Below, in pieces: positions 45,213-55,900 of a stretch of DNA of 64,000 nucleotides (position 1 is its first letter; every line of letters starts with the position of its first letter). The stretch spans positions 3,596,001 through 3,660,000 of the forward strand of contig OZ244968.1 in the NCBI GenBank assembly GCA_965222645.1, read 5' to 3'. The notes beneath the pieces were generated by a model. That model was not told the origin of the DNA. It searched no databases and saw nothing but the letters and a program-made list of their open reading frames with translations. The translations under genes were made by a program, and so were the position numbers. This stretch comes from JABDMH01 sp965222645 (GTDB taxonomy: Bacteria; Bacteroidota; Bacteroidia; Chitinophagales; Saprospiraceae).

Positions 45213-46187
45213 TCATCTTGTGACCTTATCACAAACATAGTGCACAAGTGCTGCTGCCATTCTACTTGTGCGGTTATCGATATCGTACCGGGGATTGGTC
45301 TCTGCAATATCAAAGCCGATCACTTTACCTGATTTAAAAATATGATCTAAAGAAAAATAAACGATATCAGAGGAGAATCCCCTATGTGCAGGAGCACTAA
45401 CACCGGGAGCAAGCGATGCATTAAACCCATCCATATCTACCGATAACAACAAAACATCCACCCGAGAGAGAAAATCATCTATCGCAGCCCTAATCAGGTC
45501 AGACTGTTGAATGCAGAATTGCGCATCTGATATGATTTGCACGTTGTGTTGTTTAGCTATTTTAAAAAGTGCCTTTGTATTGGCAAGATTGGCAATCCCC
45601 AGTGCTAAGTATTCAAACCTTAAAGAATATTTTTTGCAATAATCTGCCATTTGCAAAAATGGCGAACCCGAATGAGGGCCCTCGGGGTAAGGTCGAAGAT
45701 CAAGATGCGCATCCAGGTTGATCACACCCAATTTTCTGAGGCTTTTCTGTTCTCGCAAGAAATTCTGAATACCGAAAAAATGACCGAAGGTGAGATCATG
45801 GCTCCCACCCAAAATAATAGTAAAGCATCGATTTTTTTTCTGTGTAAATACATACCTGCCTAGTTCTACTTGCAGTTGATCCACCGATTCACCATTATTG
45901 ACCACATCCCCAGTATCCAAAACTCGATGGGGATTGTGCCATGCAAGATTTGCCAGTTCTCTGCGTATGGTTGCCGGCCCTTCCTTAGATCCTTTCCGTC
46001 CCTTATTTATCTCACAGCCCAGGTCAGATGCATAACCCGTGATCGCAATTTTAGATGTGCCGGATGGTGGCCACGATTCATCATTTATGTTTTGACATGT
46101 GATTTTCTGATGCCATCGAACAGAATCCGGATCGTTTTGGTCGTCAATACGTCCTTTCCAGAGAGATTTCCCGGGCTGCAAATACAT
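45213..46187 (-). CDS. hutG: Formimidoylglutamase
   Basis: The 324-residue enzyme belongs to the arginase/agmatinase ureohydrolase family and hydrolyses N-formimino-L-glutamate to glutamate and formamide, the last step of this histidine pathway. The manganese ligands are visible as LGGSHDLTFGH, NLDAHLDLR and SVDMDGFNASLAPG. It ends the operon and starts 2 bp after hutI. The presence of HutG of this type shows the one-step route rather than the deiminase route through formylglutamate. Confidence 0.9.
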   Translation of the reverse strand: MYLQPGKSLWKGRIDDQNDPDSVRWHQKITCQNINDESWPPSGTSKIAITGYASDLGCEINKGRKGSKEGPATIRRELANLAWHNPHRVLDTGDVVNNGESVDQLQVELGRYVFTQKKNRCFTIILGGSHDLTFGHFFGIQNFLREQKSLRKLGVINLDAHLDLRPYPEGPHSGSPFLQMADYCKKYSLRFEYLALGIANLANTKALFKIAKQHNVQIISDAQFCIQQSDLIRAAIDDFLSRVDVLLLSVDMDGFNASLAPGVSAPAHRGFSSDIVYFSLDHIFKSGKVIGFDIAETNPRYDIDNRTSRMAAALVHYVCDKVTR

Positions 46188-46189
46188 GT

Positions 46190-47446
46190 TTAACCTGTTG
46201 TGGACACCAAATTGCCTTTTTTCCAGACATATTCCGGCACAAGACTTCCTTGATGATATAGAATTTCTAAATAATGATCGGTGGGAAACGCAATAAAATC
46301 CGCGATCTTTCCCGGTGCAAGTGTTCCACGGTCTTCGAGTTGTAATGCCGAGGCGGCACGGTAAGTAATTCCGGCCAATACTTCGGCGGTACTCAATTTT
46401 TCATATGTTGCCAGAATTGATGCCTGGCAAAGCAAATCCCCCTGAGGAGCAGATCCCGGATTGTGATCACTGGCAATCACAAGTTGACCACCGAGGTCCA
46501 ATATCATTCGCGCTGGAGCAAAATTCATACCCAGACCAATTGATGCACCGGGCAGGCAAGTGCAAATGACATTGTTCTTTATCAAAGTACGAATTGCTCC
46601 TTCAGATGAAGCCTCAAGATGATCTGCACTTAGTATTTTTAACTCTGCAGCAAGACTACTTCCGGCTTCCGTAAATTGGTCCGCATGCATTACAATATCA
46701 AATCCCATTTTCCCTGCATCGAGTAAATAGCTTCTGGCTTCATCAATATCAAAGGCCCCTTCTTCTACAAAGATATCTATGCGATCTGTTAATTTTTGAT
46801 CCACAATTTGAGGGAGCAAATGATTTTTCAGATGATCTAGAAATGTGTCTTTTGATCCCGAAAAATCACGTGGGAATATATGGGCGGCCAGACAGGTAGG
46901 AACGATATCTACAGGAGCGTGTTCCCTTGCCATGTTTATTGCTTTCAGGAGCGACATCTCAGTTTTAACATCAAGGCCATAACCGCTTTTTATTTCAATG
47001 GTGGTAACCCCCAGGCCTAATTTTTTTTGAAGCCGTCTCCCCAGTAATTCAGTTAGGCTGGGTACGCTGGCGTTTCTGGTGGCTTGCACTGTATTCCAAA
47101 TTCCGCCGCCTTGTTGAGCAATCTCCAGATAGCTCATACCGGAATTGCGCAGGGCAAAATCTTTGGATCTGCTGCCAGCAAAACAAAGATGAGTATGTGC
47201 ATCCACCAGGCCAGGAATGACAGTAAGGTCTTTTTCGATGCGACTAATTTCTATTGAGGAATCACGATGTTTATTGAGCAGTGTATCGAATGAATCCACT
47301 TCTAAAATCCTGCCATCTTGCACTAGAATTCCCGCATTCGACAAAACAATAAGATCATCGTCGCTTATCGGCCCACGGTAAGGAAGGCTCTGCATGGTCA
47401 CAATCTGACGGAATGGACCGACTAAGGAAAGCCTATTTTTTTTCAA
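46190..47446 (-). CDS. hutI: Imidazolonepropionase
   Basis: The 418-residue amidohydrolase opens 4-imidazolone-5-propionate to N-formimino-L-glutamate. VIPGLVDAHTHLCFAGSR holds the HxH metal pair, IKSGYGLDVKTEMSLL the substrate-binding region, IVMHADQFTEAGSS a further His ligand, and VIASDHNPGSAP the catalytic Asp. The length is normal. It lies 5 bp after hutU and 2 bp before hutG. Confidence 0.95.
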   Translation of the reverse strand: MKKNRLSLVGPFRQIVTMQSLPYRGPISDDDLIVLSNAGILVQDGRILEVDSFDTLLNKHRDSSIEISRIEKDLTVIPGLVDAHTHLCFAGSRSKDFALRNSGMSYLEIAQQGGGIWNTVQATRNASVPSLTELLGRRLQKKLGLGVTTIEIKSGYGLDVKTEMSLLKAINMAREHAPVDIVPTCLAAHIFPRDFSGSKDTFLDHLKNHLLPQIVDQKLTDRIDIFVEEGAFDIDEARSYLLDAGKMGFDIVMHADQFTEAGSSLAAELKILSADHLEASSEGAIRTLIKNNVICTCLPGASIGLGMNFAPARMILDLGGQLVIASDHNPGSAPQGDLLCQASILATYEKLSTAEVLAGITYRAASALQLEDRGTLAPGKIADFIAFPTDHYLEILYHQGSLVPEYVWKKGNLVSTTG

Positions 47447-47451
47447 GTCGC

Positions 47452-49143
47452 TTACAAGTTTAGGTCAAATTCTTCACTTTTTTGTTGTGCTATGGGATAA
47501 CCTGCATCAGCATGCCGAATCACTCCTGTAGCAGGATCATTATGTAAGACGCGATCCAGGCATTGTGCAGACCGCTCAGTGCCATCGGCCAGAACGACCA
47601 TACCTGCGTGTTGAGCATATCCGATTCCCACTCCACCACCGTGATGAAAAGATACCCAGGTTGCACCTCCTGAAGTATTTGCCAAAAGATTTAACAAAGG
47701 CCAATCGGAGATTGCATCACTGCCATCCATCATTCCTTCGGTCTCTCGATTTGGAGATGCGACTGAGCCACAGTCCAGGTGGTCCCTACCGATCACTATT
47801 GGGGCGCTCACTTTTCCGGTTCCGACTAGTTCATTAAATAGGTGACCCGCCCTTTGCCTTTCACCCATCCCCAGCCAACAGATCCGGCTTGGTAAGCCCT
47901 GAAAAGCAATTTTTTCACGAGCCTTAGTGAGCCAATTCCTCAATCCCTCATTTGCGGGGAATGCCTGCATTAATGCATTATCTGTGGCGTAAATATCCCG
48001 GGGATCTCCCGATAAAGCCACCCAACGGAAAGGTCCCTTTCCTTCACAAAACAAGTCTCTGATGTATGCGGGAACAAATCCGGGAAAATCAAAAGCAGTC
48101 TTCACTCCCCCCTGCTTTGCAAAGTCACGAATGTTGTTTCCGTAATCAAATGTGATGCTTCCTCTTTTCTGCATCTCAAGCATCAACCTCACGTGCCTAG
48201 CCATACTTTGAATGGCCATTTCTTTGTATGATGCCGGATCTTTTCGACGCAATTCATCCGCCACATCCAATGACAATTGGTGAGGTATGTATCCGTGGAT
48301 GGGGTCATGAGCTGAAGTCTGATCAGTGAGGATATCCGGGATAATGGCATCATCGAGAAGATGCTGGAGCAGGTCACCGGCATCACTTACCAATCCGACA
48401 GACAGTGGTGTTCCTTTTTGTTTGGCTTTCAGGATCCAGCGCTTTGCCTCTTCATAAGAATGAGTCATTCTATCCAGGTACTTTGTCTCCAATCTTTTTT
48501 TTATCCTTCCTTCATCTACATCTGCACCAATAAATATCGCCCCTGCCATAGTTGCGGCCAGAGGTTGGGCACCACCCATGCCACCCAGGCCCGCGCTGGC
48601 TATGATTTTGCCCTTAAGATCACTATCAAAATGTTTTTTTGCGCAAGCCATAAATGTTTCATAGGTACCCTGCAGAATTCCCTGAGAACCGATATATATC
48701 CAACTTCCCGCTGTCATCTGACCAAACATCGTAAGTCCCCTGTTTTTTAATTCGTTAAAGTGCTCTAGAGTAGCCCATCTGGGCACAAGGTTACTATTTG
48801 CGATTAGCACCCTGGGAGCCATAGGGTGTGTAGGTAATATCCCAACAGGTTTTCCGCTTTGCACTAGAAGACTCTGATCTTCTCTCAATGTGAGCAGGCA
48901 TTCAACAATCTTTTGTAAAGCCTTGATATTGCGGGCAGCCTGACCTGTGCCACCATAAACAACTAGTTCTGCCGGATTTTCTGCTACTTCCGAATCCAGA
49001 TTATTCAGAAGGAGTCTCAGGGGAGCCTCCGTCTGCCATGACAGCGCATGCAATTTGCTGCCACGCGGAGCCCGATAGTTTGGATGAGACGCATATTGGG
49101 TTAAAAAATCTGTTAAACCGGACAATTTAGTTTTTAGTAGCAT
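47452..49143 (-). CDS. hutU: Urocanate hydratase
   Basis: The 563-residue NAD-dependent enzyme adds water to urocanate to give imidazolonepropionate. The N-terminal NLDSEVAENPAELVVYGGTG, the NAD-binding ASAGLGGMGGAQPLAATMAG, and FHHGGGVGIGYAQHAGM are characteristic of the family, and the length is normal. It follows hutH after 2 bp. Confidence 0.97.
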   Translation of the reverse strand: MLLKTKLSGLTDFLTQYASHPNYRAPRGSKLHALSWQTEAPLRLLLNNLDSEVAENPAELVVYGGTGQAARNIKALQKIVECLLTLREDQSLLVQSGKPVGILPTHPMAPRVLIANSNLVPRWATLEHFNELKNRGLTMFGQMTAGSWIYIGSQGILQGTYETFMACAKKHFDSDLKGKIIASAGLGGMGGAQPLAATMAGAIFIGADVDEGRIKKRLETKYLDRMTHSYEEAKRWILKAKQKGTPLSVGLVSDAGDLLQHLLDDAIIPDILTDQTSAHDPIHGYIPHQLSLDVADELRRKDPASYKEMAIQSMARHVRLMLEMQKRGSITFDYGNNIRDFAKQGGVKTAFDFPGFVPAYIRDLFCEGKGPFRWVALSGDPRDIYATDNALMQAFPANEGLRNWLTKAREKIAFQGLPSRICWLGMGERQRAGHLFNELVGTGKVSAPIVIGRDHLDCGSVASPNRETEGMMDGSDAISDWPLLNLLANTSGGATWVSFHHGGGVGIGYAQHAGMVVLADGTERSAQCLDRVLHNDPATGVIRHADAGYPIAQQKSEEFDLNL

Positions 49144-49145
49144 AG

Positions 49146-50684
49146 TTAGTCACTTGAGTTTAAAAAATGATTGGATATCCGAATGAGATCTCTGGACCTG
49201 ATGATCTCAAGTGATTTTTCAATATCGGTATAAAATATTCGATCCTCATCAGCATGATGGATAGTTTTTCGCACAACTGCATGGCATTTCTCCAGAATGT
49301 TACTGGTGCGTAAAGGCCGTCTAAAATCCAGGGCTTGCGATGCACATAATAACTCTATGGCAAGGATTTTTTCGACATTGTCAATAATCCTTAATGTCTT
49401 AAGGGCACTGATAGACCCCATACTCACATGATCTTCTTGTCCTAGTGAGGTTGGGATGCTGTCAGCTGAAGCTGGATAACACAGGGATTTATTTTCACTG
49501 GCAAGAGCTGCACTTGTATATTGAATAATCATAAAACCGGAATTCAGTCCTGTTTCCTTCATCAGAAGCTTGGGCACCCCGGGGTACCTTCCCTCCATCA
49601 TCAAATAAATTCTCCGGTCAGAAATATTGCCCAGTTCGGCTGCGGCAAGTGCTGCATAATCCATCGGCAGTGCGATGGGCTGACCGTGAAAATGACCTCC
49701 GCTGATAGCCGTCCCGTCATGAAGAATAACAGGATTGTCGGTAACTGCATTTAATTCGATCTCCATACAATCTTTTAGATGACGCCATGCAGATCTTGAA
49801 GCTCCGTGTACTTGAGGGATGCATCTTATCGAGTAAGGATCCTGGACCCGGTCACAGTCTGCGTGGGCTTCCATGATTTTCGATCCGGAAAGATATCGAT
49901 CCAGGTGATGGGCAACTTCAACGCAGCCGGGATGCGGGCGTAATTGATGAAGGGCAGGCAGGTATGGGTTTGAAGATCCTTGAAGCGCGTCGACGGTCAT
50001 TGCACTAATGAGATCGGCGTGAATCAGGCAATCATGCAACCTGTGACAAATCATTATTCCGTGGGCAGACATAAACTGTGTGCCATTGAGCAAAGCAAGA
50101 CCTTCCTTTGGTGCCAATGCGATCGGTGAAAGACCCTGCCGGGACAACACTTCCTTCGCAGGGAAGTTGTGGTCATTCCAGGTCACCAATCCCTCTCCGA
50201 TGAGCGGTAGACTCAAATGAGCGAGAGGTGCCAGGTCACCCGAAGCACCTACCGATCCCTGAGAAGGGACTACGGGAATTATATTTTGGTTGAAATGCCA
50301 AATTAGACGCTCCAATGTGGGGAGGGAGATCCCGGAATGGCCAAGTGCCAGGGAGTGGATCTTAAGAAGGAGCATCAACTTAGCCACTTCTACTGGTATG
50401 GGATCTCCCAAACCGACAGCATGACTCTGAAGGATCTTCTTTTGTAGTAAGGTCGTCTCTGAAGAGGATATTTTCGTCGTGCAGAGGGGGCCAAATCCCG
50501 TGTTTATACCGTAAACAGGGGGAGAAGATTTTGCTATTTGATCGACAAAGGTCGCAGCATTTTTTATTTGATCGATCGTTGGTGTCGAGAGCGCTACCTG
50601 AGTTTCGCCAGAGACAATCGACTGAGCAGCGTCGATGGTGAGATGATCCTCACCCAATCTAAATGGATGAATATTGCCCTTCAT
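49146..50684 (-). CDS. hutH: Histidine ammonia-lyase
   Basis: The 512-residue enzyme deaminates L-histidine to urocanate. The self-forming MIO cofactor arises from the A147-S148-G149 triad in GSVGASGDLAPLAHLSLP, and YGINTGFGPL, LLNGTQFMSAHG and the QEDHVSMGS segment are conserved. It is the first gene of the operon hutHUIG, whose intergenic gaps are only 2-5 bp. A TAATTTTG box on the minus strand lies seven bases before its ATG. Confidence 0.97.
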   Translation of the reverse strand: MKGNIHPFRLGEDHLTIDAAQSIVSGETQVALSTPTIDQIKNAATFVDQIAKSSPPVYGINTGFGPLCTTKISSSETTLLQKKILQSHAVGLGDPIPVEVAKLMLLLKIHSLALGHSGISLPTLERLIWHFNQNIIPVVPSQGSVGASGDLAPLAHLSLPLIGEGLVTWNDHNFPAKEVLSRQGLSPIALAPKEGLALLNGTQFMSAHGIMICHRLHDCLIHADLISAMTVDALQGSSNPYLPALHQLRPHPGCVEVAHHLDRYLSGSKIMEAHADCDRVQDPYSIRCIPQVHGASRSAWRHLKDCMEIELNAVTDNPVILHDGTAISGGHFHGQPIALPMDYAALAAAELGNISDRRIYLMMEGRYPGVPKLLMKETGLNSGFMIIQYTSAALASENKSLCYPASADSIPTSLGQEDHVSMGSISALKTLRIIDNVEKILAIELLCASQALDFRRPLRTSNILEKCHAVVRKTIHHADEDRIFYTDIEKSLEIIRSRDLIRISNHFLNSSD

Positions 50685-50690
50685 TAATTA

Positions 50691-50732
50691 CAAAATTAGA
50701 GTGATTAATCATAACTTACTATTCTTAATAGT
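50691..50732 (-). promoter_or_regulatory. hutH promoter box and LysR-type dyad
   Basis: On the minus strand TAATTTTG (50698-50691) is a perfect minus-7 box, and it lies so close to the hutH ATG (50684) that the message would have almost no leader. Upstream, ACTATT-CTT-AATAGT (50718-50732) is a perfect 6-bp dyad with three bases between. It sits 20-34 bp before the box, where a LysR-type activator would bind, and there is no minus-33 TTG at standard spacing. Confidence 0.5.
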
Positions 50733-50758
50733 CATCAAATAATAATCTACAGTTATAG

Positions 50759-51625
50759 TTGGATTTTCATAAAATCAGATCGTTTAGAGTGGTGGGAGAA
50801 GAGCTGCATTTCACTCGTGCAGCGGATCGATTATTCATTTCGCAGCCGGCACTTAGCAAGCAGATCAAAGAACTGGAAGAGGAACTAGGTTTTGTTTTGC
50901 TGGATAGGGACAACAGAAATGTGCGGTTGACCAGAGCCGGAGAGTACCTGATGCAGCAAGCGATCTATTTGGAAGACAAACTAGCGGACGTAATTCGCAA
51001 TGTGCGACATATCGGACGAGGAGAACAAGGTGAATTGAAGATTGGTTTTGTCGGCTCTGCGATGCATTCTGTGATCCCGGGTGCACTGGTGAAACTCAAT
51101 CAGCGTTTTCCCGGTATTCATACATCTCTCCAGGAGGAAGGTAATCGGGCTCTGATCGAAGCCATACTCAGAGACCGGCTGGACGCGGGATTTGTTCGTA
51201 CTGAACATTTCTCCGAAGATCTCTCCCATAAAATGGTTTGGGAAGAACATTTCGTACTGGTCGTGGCAGAGGATCATTGGCTTACAAGTAGGAAATTGCA
51301 AGACATCGCTCAACTCAGAGACGAGAAATTCATTCTGTTTGGCAGTGGGTACAGCCAGGATTATTATGATTTGATCTTGAGCATTTTTTCTGATCATGAC
51401 ATTAAACCCATCATTTCGCACCGGTCAGTGCATGCAATGTCAATTTTTAGACTCGTCGAAAGTAAGCTAGGTGTGGCCATCGTCCCCCAATCTTTGACCA
51501 CGGGATTTAATCTAAAAATTCGAATGGTTCCTCTTGATAAAATCAGACAAAAAACACGATTGCATTTGATATGGAAGAAAGGATCAAGTGATGGGCTTCT
51601 GACCAATTTTATTGATCTCTTTTAA
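50759..51625 (+). CDS. LysR family transcriptional regulator, probable regulator of hutHUIG
   Basis: The 288-residue protein has the LysR winged helix at residues 1-60 (GEELHFTRAADRLFISQPAL then SKQIKELEEELGFVL) and a type 2 periplasmic-binding-like effector domain beginning near GELKIGFVGSA. It is divergent from hutH with 74 bp between the two, so the hut operon is its likely target and a pathway intermediate such as urocanate its likely effector. The TTG at 50759 is the only start that leaves the helix-turn-helix complete. Confidence 0.9.
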   Translation: MDFHKIRSFRVVGEELHFTRAADRLFISQPALSKQIKELEEELGFVLLDRDNRNVRLTRAGEYLMQQAIYLEDKLADVIRNVRHIGRGEQGELKIGFVGSAMHSVIPGALVKLNQRFPGIHTSLQEEGNRALIEAILRDRLDAGFVRTEHFSEDLSHKMVWEEHFVLVVAEDHWLTSRKLQDIAQLRDEKFILFGSGYSQDYYDLILSIFSDHDIKPIISHRSVHAMSIFRLVESKLGVAIVPQSLTTGFNLKIRMVPLDKIRQKTRLHLIWKKGSSDGLLTNFIDLF

Positions 51626-51853
51626 TAGGTGCACAAGTAGGAGGTTCGCAAAAGATCTGATTTAACGACTCGGATATTTTGAGTGGAAAAGGTAACAATT
51701 TTAAGATTCAGCACACTACATATTAATAATGCCATGGGAAGTTAGGGGAGAGGCTAGGTATGGAGTTGTAGTGTTTGCTCCAAGGATCGAGCAGTCCCTC
51801 GTCGTTTTTCACCCCAACTTCTAGACTGGTGGTTTAAACTAAATTAAACATAA

Positions 51854-52414
51854 GTGGAACATAGAGAGAGATTAGGAATTTGTAAAACTTGCATTAATAG
51901 AAAAGTCGTTTTAAATGTTGGAATCCATTGTGGACTAACGAATGAAATCCCAAACTTTGAAAATTCTTGTTCTTTTTATGAGGGAGATGAGGTAATTCTT
52001 AGGGAGAAAAAAATTGCAGATGAAAATTACAAATCTGCTTTGGTGGGCAAAAAGAAGTTAAAGCGAATTCTTTCATTTTTAATCGTCATAGTAGCAATAC
52101 AAGTAATCTTATCGTTTTTATCATTAAGAATATTTGATTTAGAATACGGTCTTAAATTGTGCTTAGGAACAAGTGTTAAATTATTCATTTTATACATGGT
52201 ATATACGGGTAAGGAATGGGCTAAATATCTTCTGACGATCCTAATCTTATTTTCTGTGATAACTTCTATTGGTGTTATGATGGCATCGATTAGCAAAAGT
52301 TCTTCCGCTATCATGATGGTATTCGTCTTAGTGGCATATGCATATATCGCGTATATTCTTATTGCAGATGGAGATGTCAAAAATTGGATGAAACACCAAC
52401 GCTTAAAGTATTGA
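51854..52414 (+). CDS. Membrane protein with N-terminal cysteine motif, function unknown
   Basis: The 186-residue protein begins with a cysteine-rich motif, CKTCINRKVVLNVGIHCGLT followed by a fourth Cys near residue 38, that looks like a small metal-binding knuckle and recurs at the start of many Bacteroidota hypothetical proteins. A charged linker follows, and then four membrane helices from residue 73 to the end. The start is GTG at 51854. The 228 bp between it and the LysR gene hold nothing I can identify. Confidence 0.6.
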   Translation: MEHRERLGICKTCINRKVVLNVGIHCGLTNEIPNFENSCSFYEGDEVILREKKIADENYKSALVGKKKLKRILSFLIVIVAIQVILSFLSLRIFDLEYGLKLCLGTSVKLFILYMVYTGKEWAKYLLTILILFSVITSIGVMMASISKSSSAIMMVFVLVAYAYIAYILIADGDVKNWMKHQRLKY

Positions 52415-52579
52415 AATATGCAATCCACCCATGAATATCAACGCAGCTCATTGAATAGGCCGAACGTCGGATGTGCAGAAGCGTACGCATGGCCAACAGT
52501 AAGACCTGTATTTCGCACTGGCACAATTGCGAGGCCATAAAGTCAGCTTGACGGCAAGGAGTATTCAGGTAAAAACGAT

Positions 52580-52746
52580 CTAGTGGACTGTAACAAATGA
52601 AACCGAAACATCAATTGCATTCTTTTGGGCCAGTACTTCATCATCAAAAGCCTTACGTAGCTTTGGCTATGCGCGGTTTTGCTTTTTCGTCCTGACCCAA
52701 AATCTCTGAAATTTATGAATCCGATTCATCAGTTACAGTCCACTAG
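52580..52746. mobile_element. 167-bp MITE-like element with perfect 15-bp terminal inverted repeats
   Basis: CTAGTGGACTGTAAC at 52580-52594 is exactly inverted at 52732-52746. Inside, the two arms stay similar for about 50 bp (both reach a TTTTGGGYCAGKAC stretch), so the whole element can fold on itself. If CTAG is the duplicated target, the repeats proper are TGGACTGTAAC. There is no transposase frame, so it would be a non-autonomous element or a deleted insertion sequence. The source family is not recognised. Confidence 0.65.
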
Positions 52747-52905
52747 TAACCGATGTTCGAATGCTGTGTTGCTTGAGCTACACAACCAGATCGCTTGCAG
52801 TGCAGCAGCAGCACAACCTGAGATGCCTTACTTAGGCATAGAATAATGCCTTTCGGTCCTGAAACTCATAGTCTGCAGTACTTTCTGTCACTATTTGCAC
52901 CCCGG

Positions 52906-52937
52906 TTGACTTTTAATCCCACCTTTCGCTAATTTTG
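52906..52937 (+). promoter_or_regulatory. Promoter of the TPR/CHAT-like gene
   Basis: TTG at 52906-52908 and TAATTTTG at 52930-52937 are 21 bp apart, matching the Bacteroidota TTG-N17-23-TAnnTTTG consensus. Transcription would start near 52943, 16 nt before the ATG at 52959, which rules out the upstream TTG at 52935 as the start codon. Confidence 0.7.
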
Positions 52938-52958
52938 CCAATTGCAAACAAACTTAGG

Positions 52959-55900
52959 ATGACAGTTAAGACACAACTGACTATACTCTACTTCTTGTTT
53001 CTGATGAGTACATCAGTATTTGCTCAGACACGGACTTTTGATGAATCCAACTGGCAGCAGAAGGACAGTATTATTGCCACTTTGTATCAAGGAGGTGCCC
53101 TTAAGGTAGCGGGTGTGATGATTGAAAATGCATATGAGGCGGTAATGAAAGAAAATGCTGATGACGAGCAGGCCCTGGCCGTTTTCAGTTTCTGGCAGGG
53201 AGTGCGGTACCTCAATGAGGAGGATTATCCTAATGCTCGAAAATATTTGGAAGAATCACGCACCTTTTTTGAAAGCAATAATGCCAGGTCATCCAGAAAA
53301 CTGGATTTGTTGCTCAATCTGGCCGATCTTGAATTAGCTGAAGATAACCTACAGGAATATTTTGACGCACTGGATGACGCACTGGAATACATGGAAAAAG
53401 ATACAGCAACTGATCCGTTGCTTTATCACAACACATTAATGCAATCTCTGGAGGGATCTACTAGCCAGGGAGATTATGAGCGGGCTCAGGATTATGGTCG
53501 CAAAGCATTGAGAAATGCGCAGCAAAAATTTTCTAACCATTCAAACGAGTATTTCCAATCGCTCCTCGGGCTCGGTCAGATCTCTCGTGCAAAGGGCGAA
53601 ACCCGTCGAGCATCTAACCTTATTTTGCAAGCTTACGAATTGGCAAAGACATATCTTCCCCCAGATAATTCAAACAGGTTATTTTACGGCAGCCATGCTG
53701 TGAATGTCTTGAAGGAAGCCGGTAGGTACACCGCAGCAGAGACCATTTATGAGGAGATGCTTTCCTTTTTTGATGATAATCCTGCCGCAAAAGATGACAA
53801 TGTCTATCCAGTACTTTTGGATGAAGTTGGAGGATTTTATCAAACCCTGGGTCAGATGGATAAAGCATATGACTTTTACAATAGGGCGAACATTCTATTT
53901 GCTCTTAGACTGGACAGGGAGGATCCCAGGTATATCCAATCTCAGATCAATGTGGGGAATATCTTAAATGCGCAGGGAAAATATACAGAAGCGGAGGGCT
54001 ATTATCTCAATGCACTGCAACACGCCAATCGCCTTTATGGTGAAAATAGCTGGTCGGAGGCGTTGTTGAGGAGGAACCTCGGGAACATTTATAAGCAAAC
54101 GAATCAATACTCCGGAGAACTTGCTGAAAGAGAGAAAGTAAAAGAGATTTCCGAATTGGTATGGGGTCCGAATCACCAACAGCATGCATTTGCACTTCTG
54201 GAGTTAGGCAATTCTTATGGAAATTCCGGAGATAAAATTAAGGCTAAAGAATTTTTGGAATCGGCATATGATAAATTTCATCTCTTGTATGGCAAAAATA
54301 GCCCCCAGACATTTGAAGCGGCCAATGCAATAATTCCCCTTTATTGGGCTGACGAGCCGGATAAATTAATCAAGCTATTTAGTGAACAAAGCAAATATAT
54401 CTCATACTACAGGTCTCAGATTTTACCACTTTTTGAAGTCCAGGACAGAAATGAGTTTGAAGTTGAGTTTATTCAGTTTTTGAGTCGTTATAATGCATTT
54501 GTACAAGAGAGCAAATCCCCTGAATCAATATCTGCCTTACATGCTGCTCTATATGATTGGAAACAAGCAGAGGTCGGTGTAGATCCGGTGGCAATGATCC
54601 CCTATCTGCAGGAACCCACCGATTTAGTAAAACGACAATTTAATAAATATCAGACCCTCAGAAAGAGGATTGTCGATGCACAAGCGCTTACAATTGCTGA
54701 AAGAAAGGCTGCCGGAATTGATCTGGATCAGCTATTGCAAGAAACAAATGAGCTGGTGTCCGGGATTTTCTCCCATGCCGAAAAAATGATTGCTGAGCCA
54801 AATAGTCTTTCACATTTGATCTCAACAATGGATCCCGATGCTGCGCTCATTGATTTTTATCAACTGCCGGTGTATAGTCACGAAAGTGCTGCATATGGTG
54901 ACGATAACAACTATCTCGTTTTTGTAACGAGGGGAAAATCGGGAAAAACGGATTTGGTAAATCTGGTTTTAGACAATAACGTAGTCAGTACCGATCAACT
55001 GACCAATGTAAGTGCTTATGCAAATCAAATATGGAAACCTATTGAGAAGCATTTAAGTGATGTGTCAAAAATTGATATTTATCCCGATGGATTAATTCAC
55101 AAAGTATCTTTTGCGGCAATGCCTGCTGCAAGCGGTAAATACCTTATTGACAATTTTAATACAAAAATTATATCTGGCACATCCCGCTCCGGGACATTTT
55201 CGAATGATGGTGAGGTCTTAATATTGGGTGATATCGACTATTACACAAATCCCAATCTGATCGATAGTGCAAAGAGCAGCCAATCTATTAGTATGAATGT
55301 GCCGTTGGCAGACATTAGGTCTCCTGAAAAACAATCTTTGTCACCCTTCTCCACTTCACAATCCTCTCAAGAAACCAGCGCACTACTGGGCATTTTTAAA
55401 AAGAAGAAAAAATCTACTGTCACACTACGTGGTCGGGAGGCAAATAAAATCAACTTGCAAGATCAAGTAGCTTTAAAATCCTTTAACTGGTTACATATTC
55501 TGACAGCTTCTTTTTTTGGTGAGGTAAAGGATACTGTAAACAATTTAACCTGGAGCAGTCCCACACAAAATGGTCTGGCCTTTTCAGGGGCACAGACAGC
55601 ATGGTCACGTGACAGTCTTCCTGAAGGTACTCTGGACAACGGATTGATGACGGCCCTCGAATTAAGCACCCTTGATCTATCCGAGTCTGATTTATTGGCA
55701 CTTCCCGCTTTAAACAATACTGGATCTGCCGGTGGAAATTCCCTGGAGATATTAAAAAATGCACTTAAAGCGACAGGTGTAAGAAATATTATTTATCCGG
55801 CTTGGCCAGTATCCCAGCAGGATCGCACTGCATTTTTTCAATTGTTTTATAAGAATTTACTAAAGATGGGATCCGTAGAGGGGGCGTTCAGAAAGACACA

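Larger units (their letters stand above)
52415..52958. other. Gene-free stretch containing a MITE-like element and the promoter of the CHAT-like gene
   Basis: Apart from the element at 52580-52746 and the promoter at 52906-52937 I see no gene here. The segment before the element contains a broken frame reading DLYFALAQLRGHKVSLTARS that could be old coding sequence, but its family is not clear. Confidence 0.4.

Noticed and set aside
52935..52958. TTG start for the CHAT-like protein
   Set aside because: The TTG is part of the minus-7 box TAATTTTG, and the ATG at 52959 begins directly with a signal peptide.
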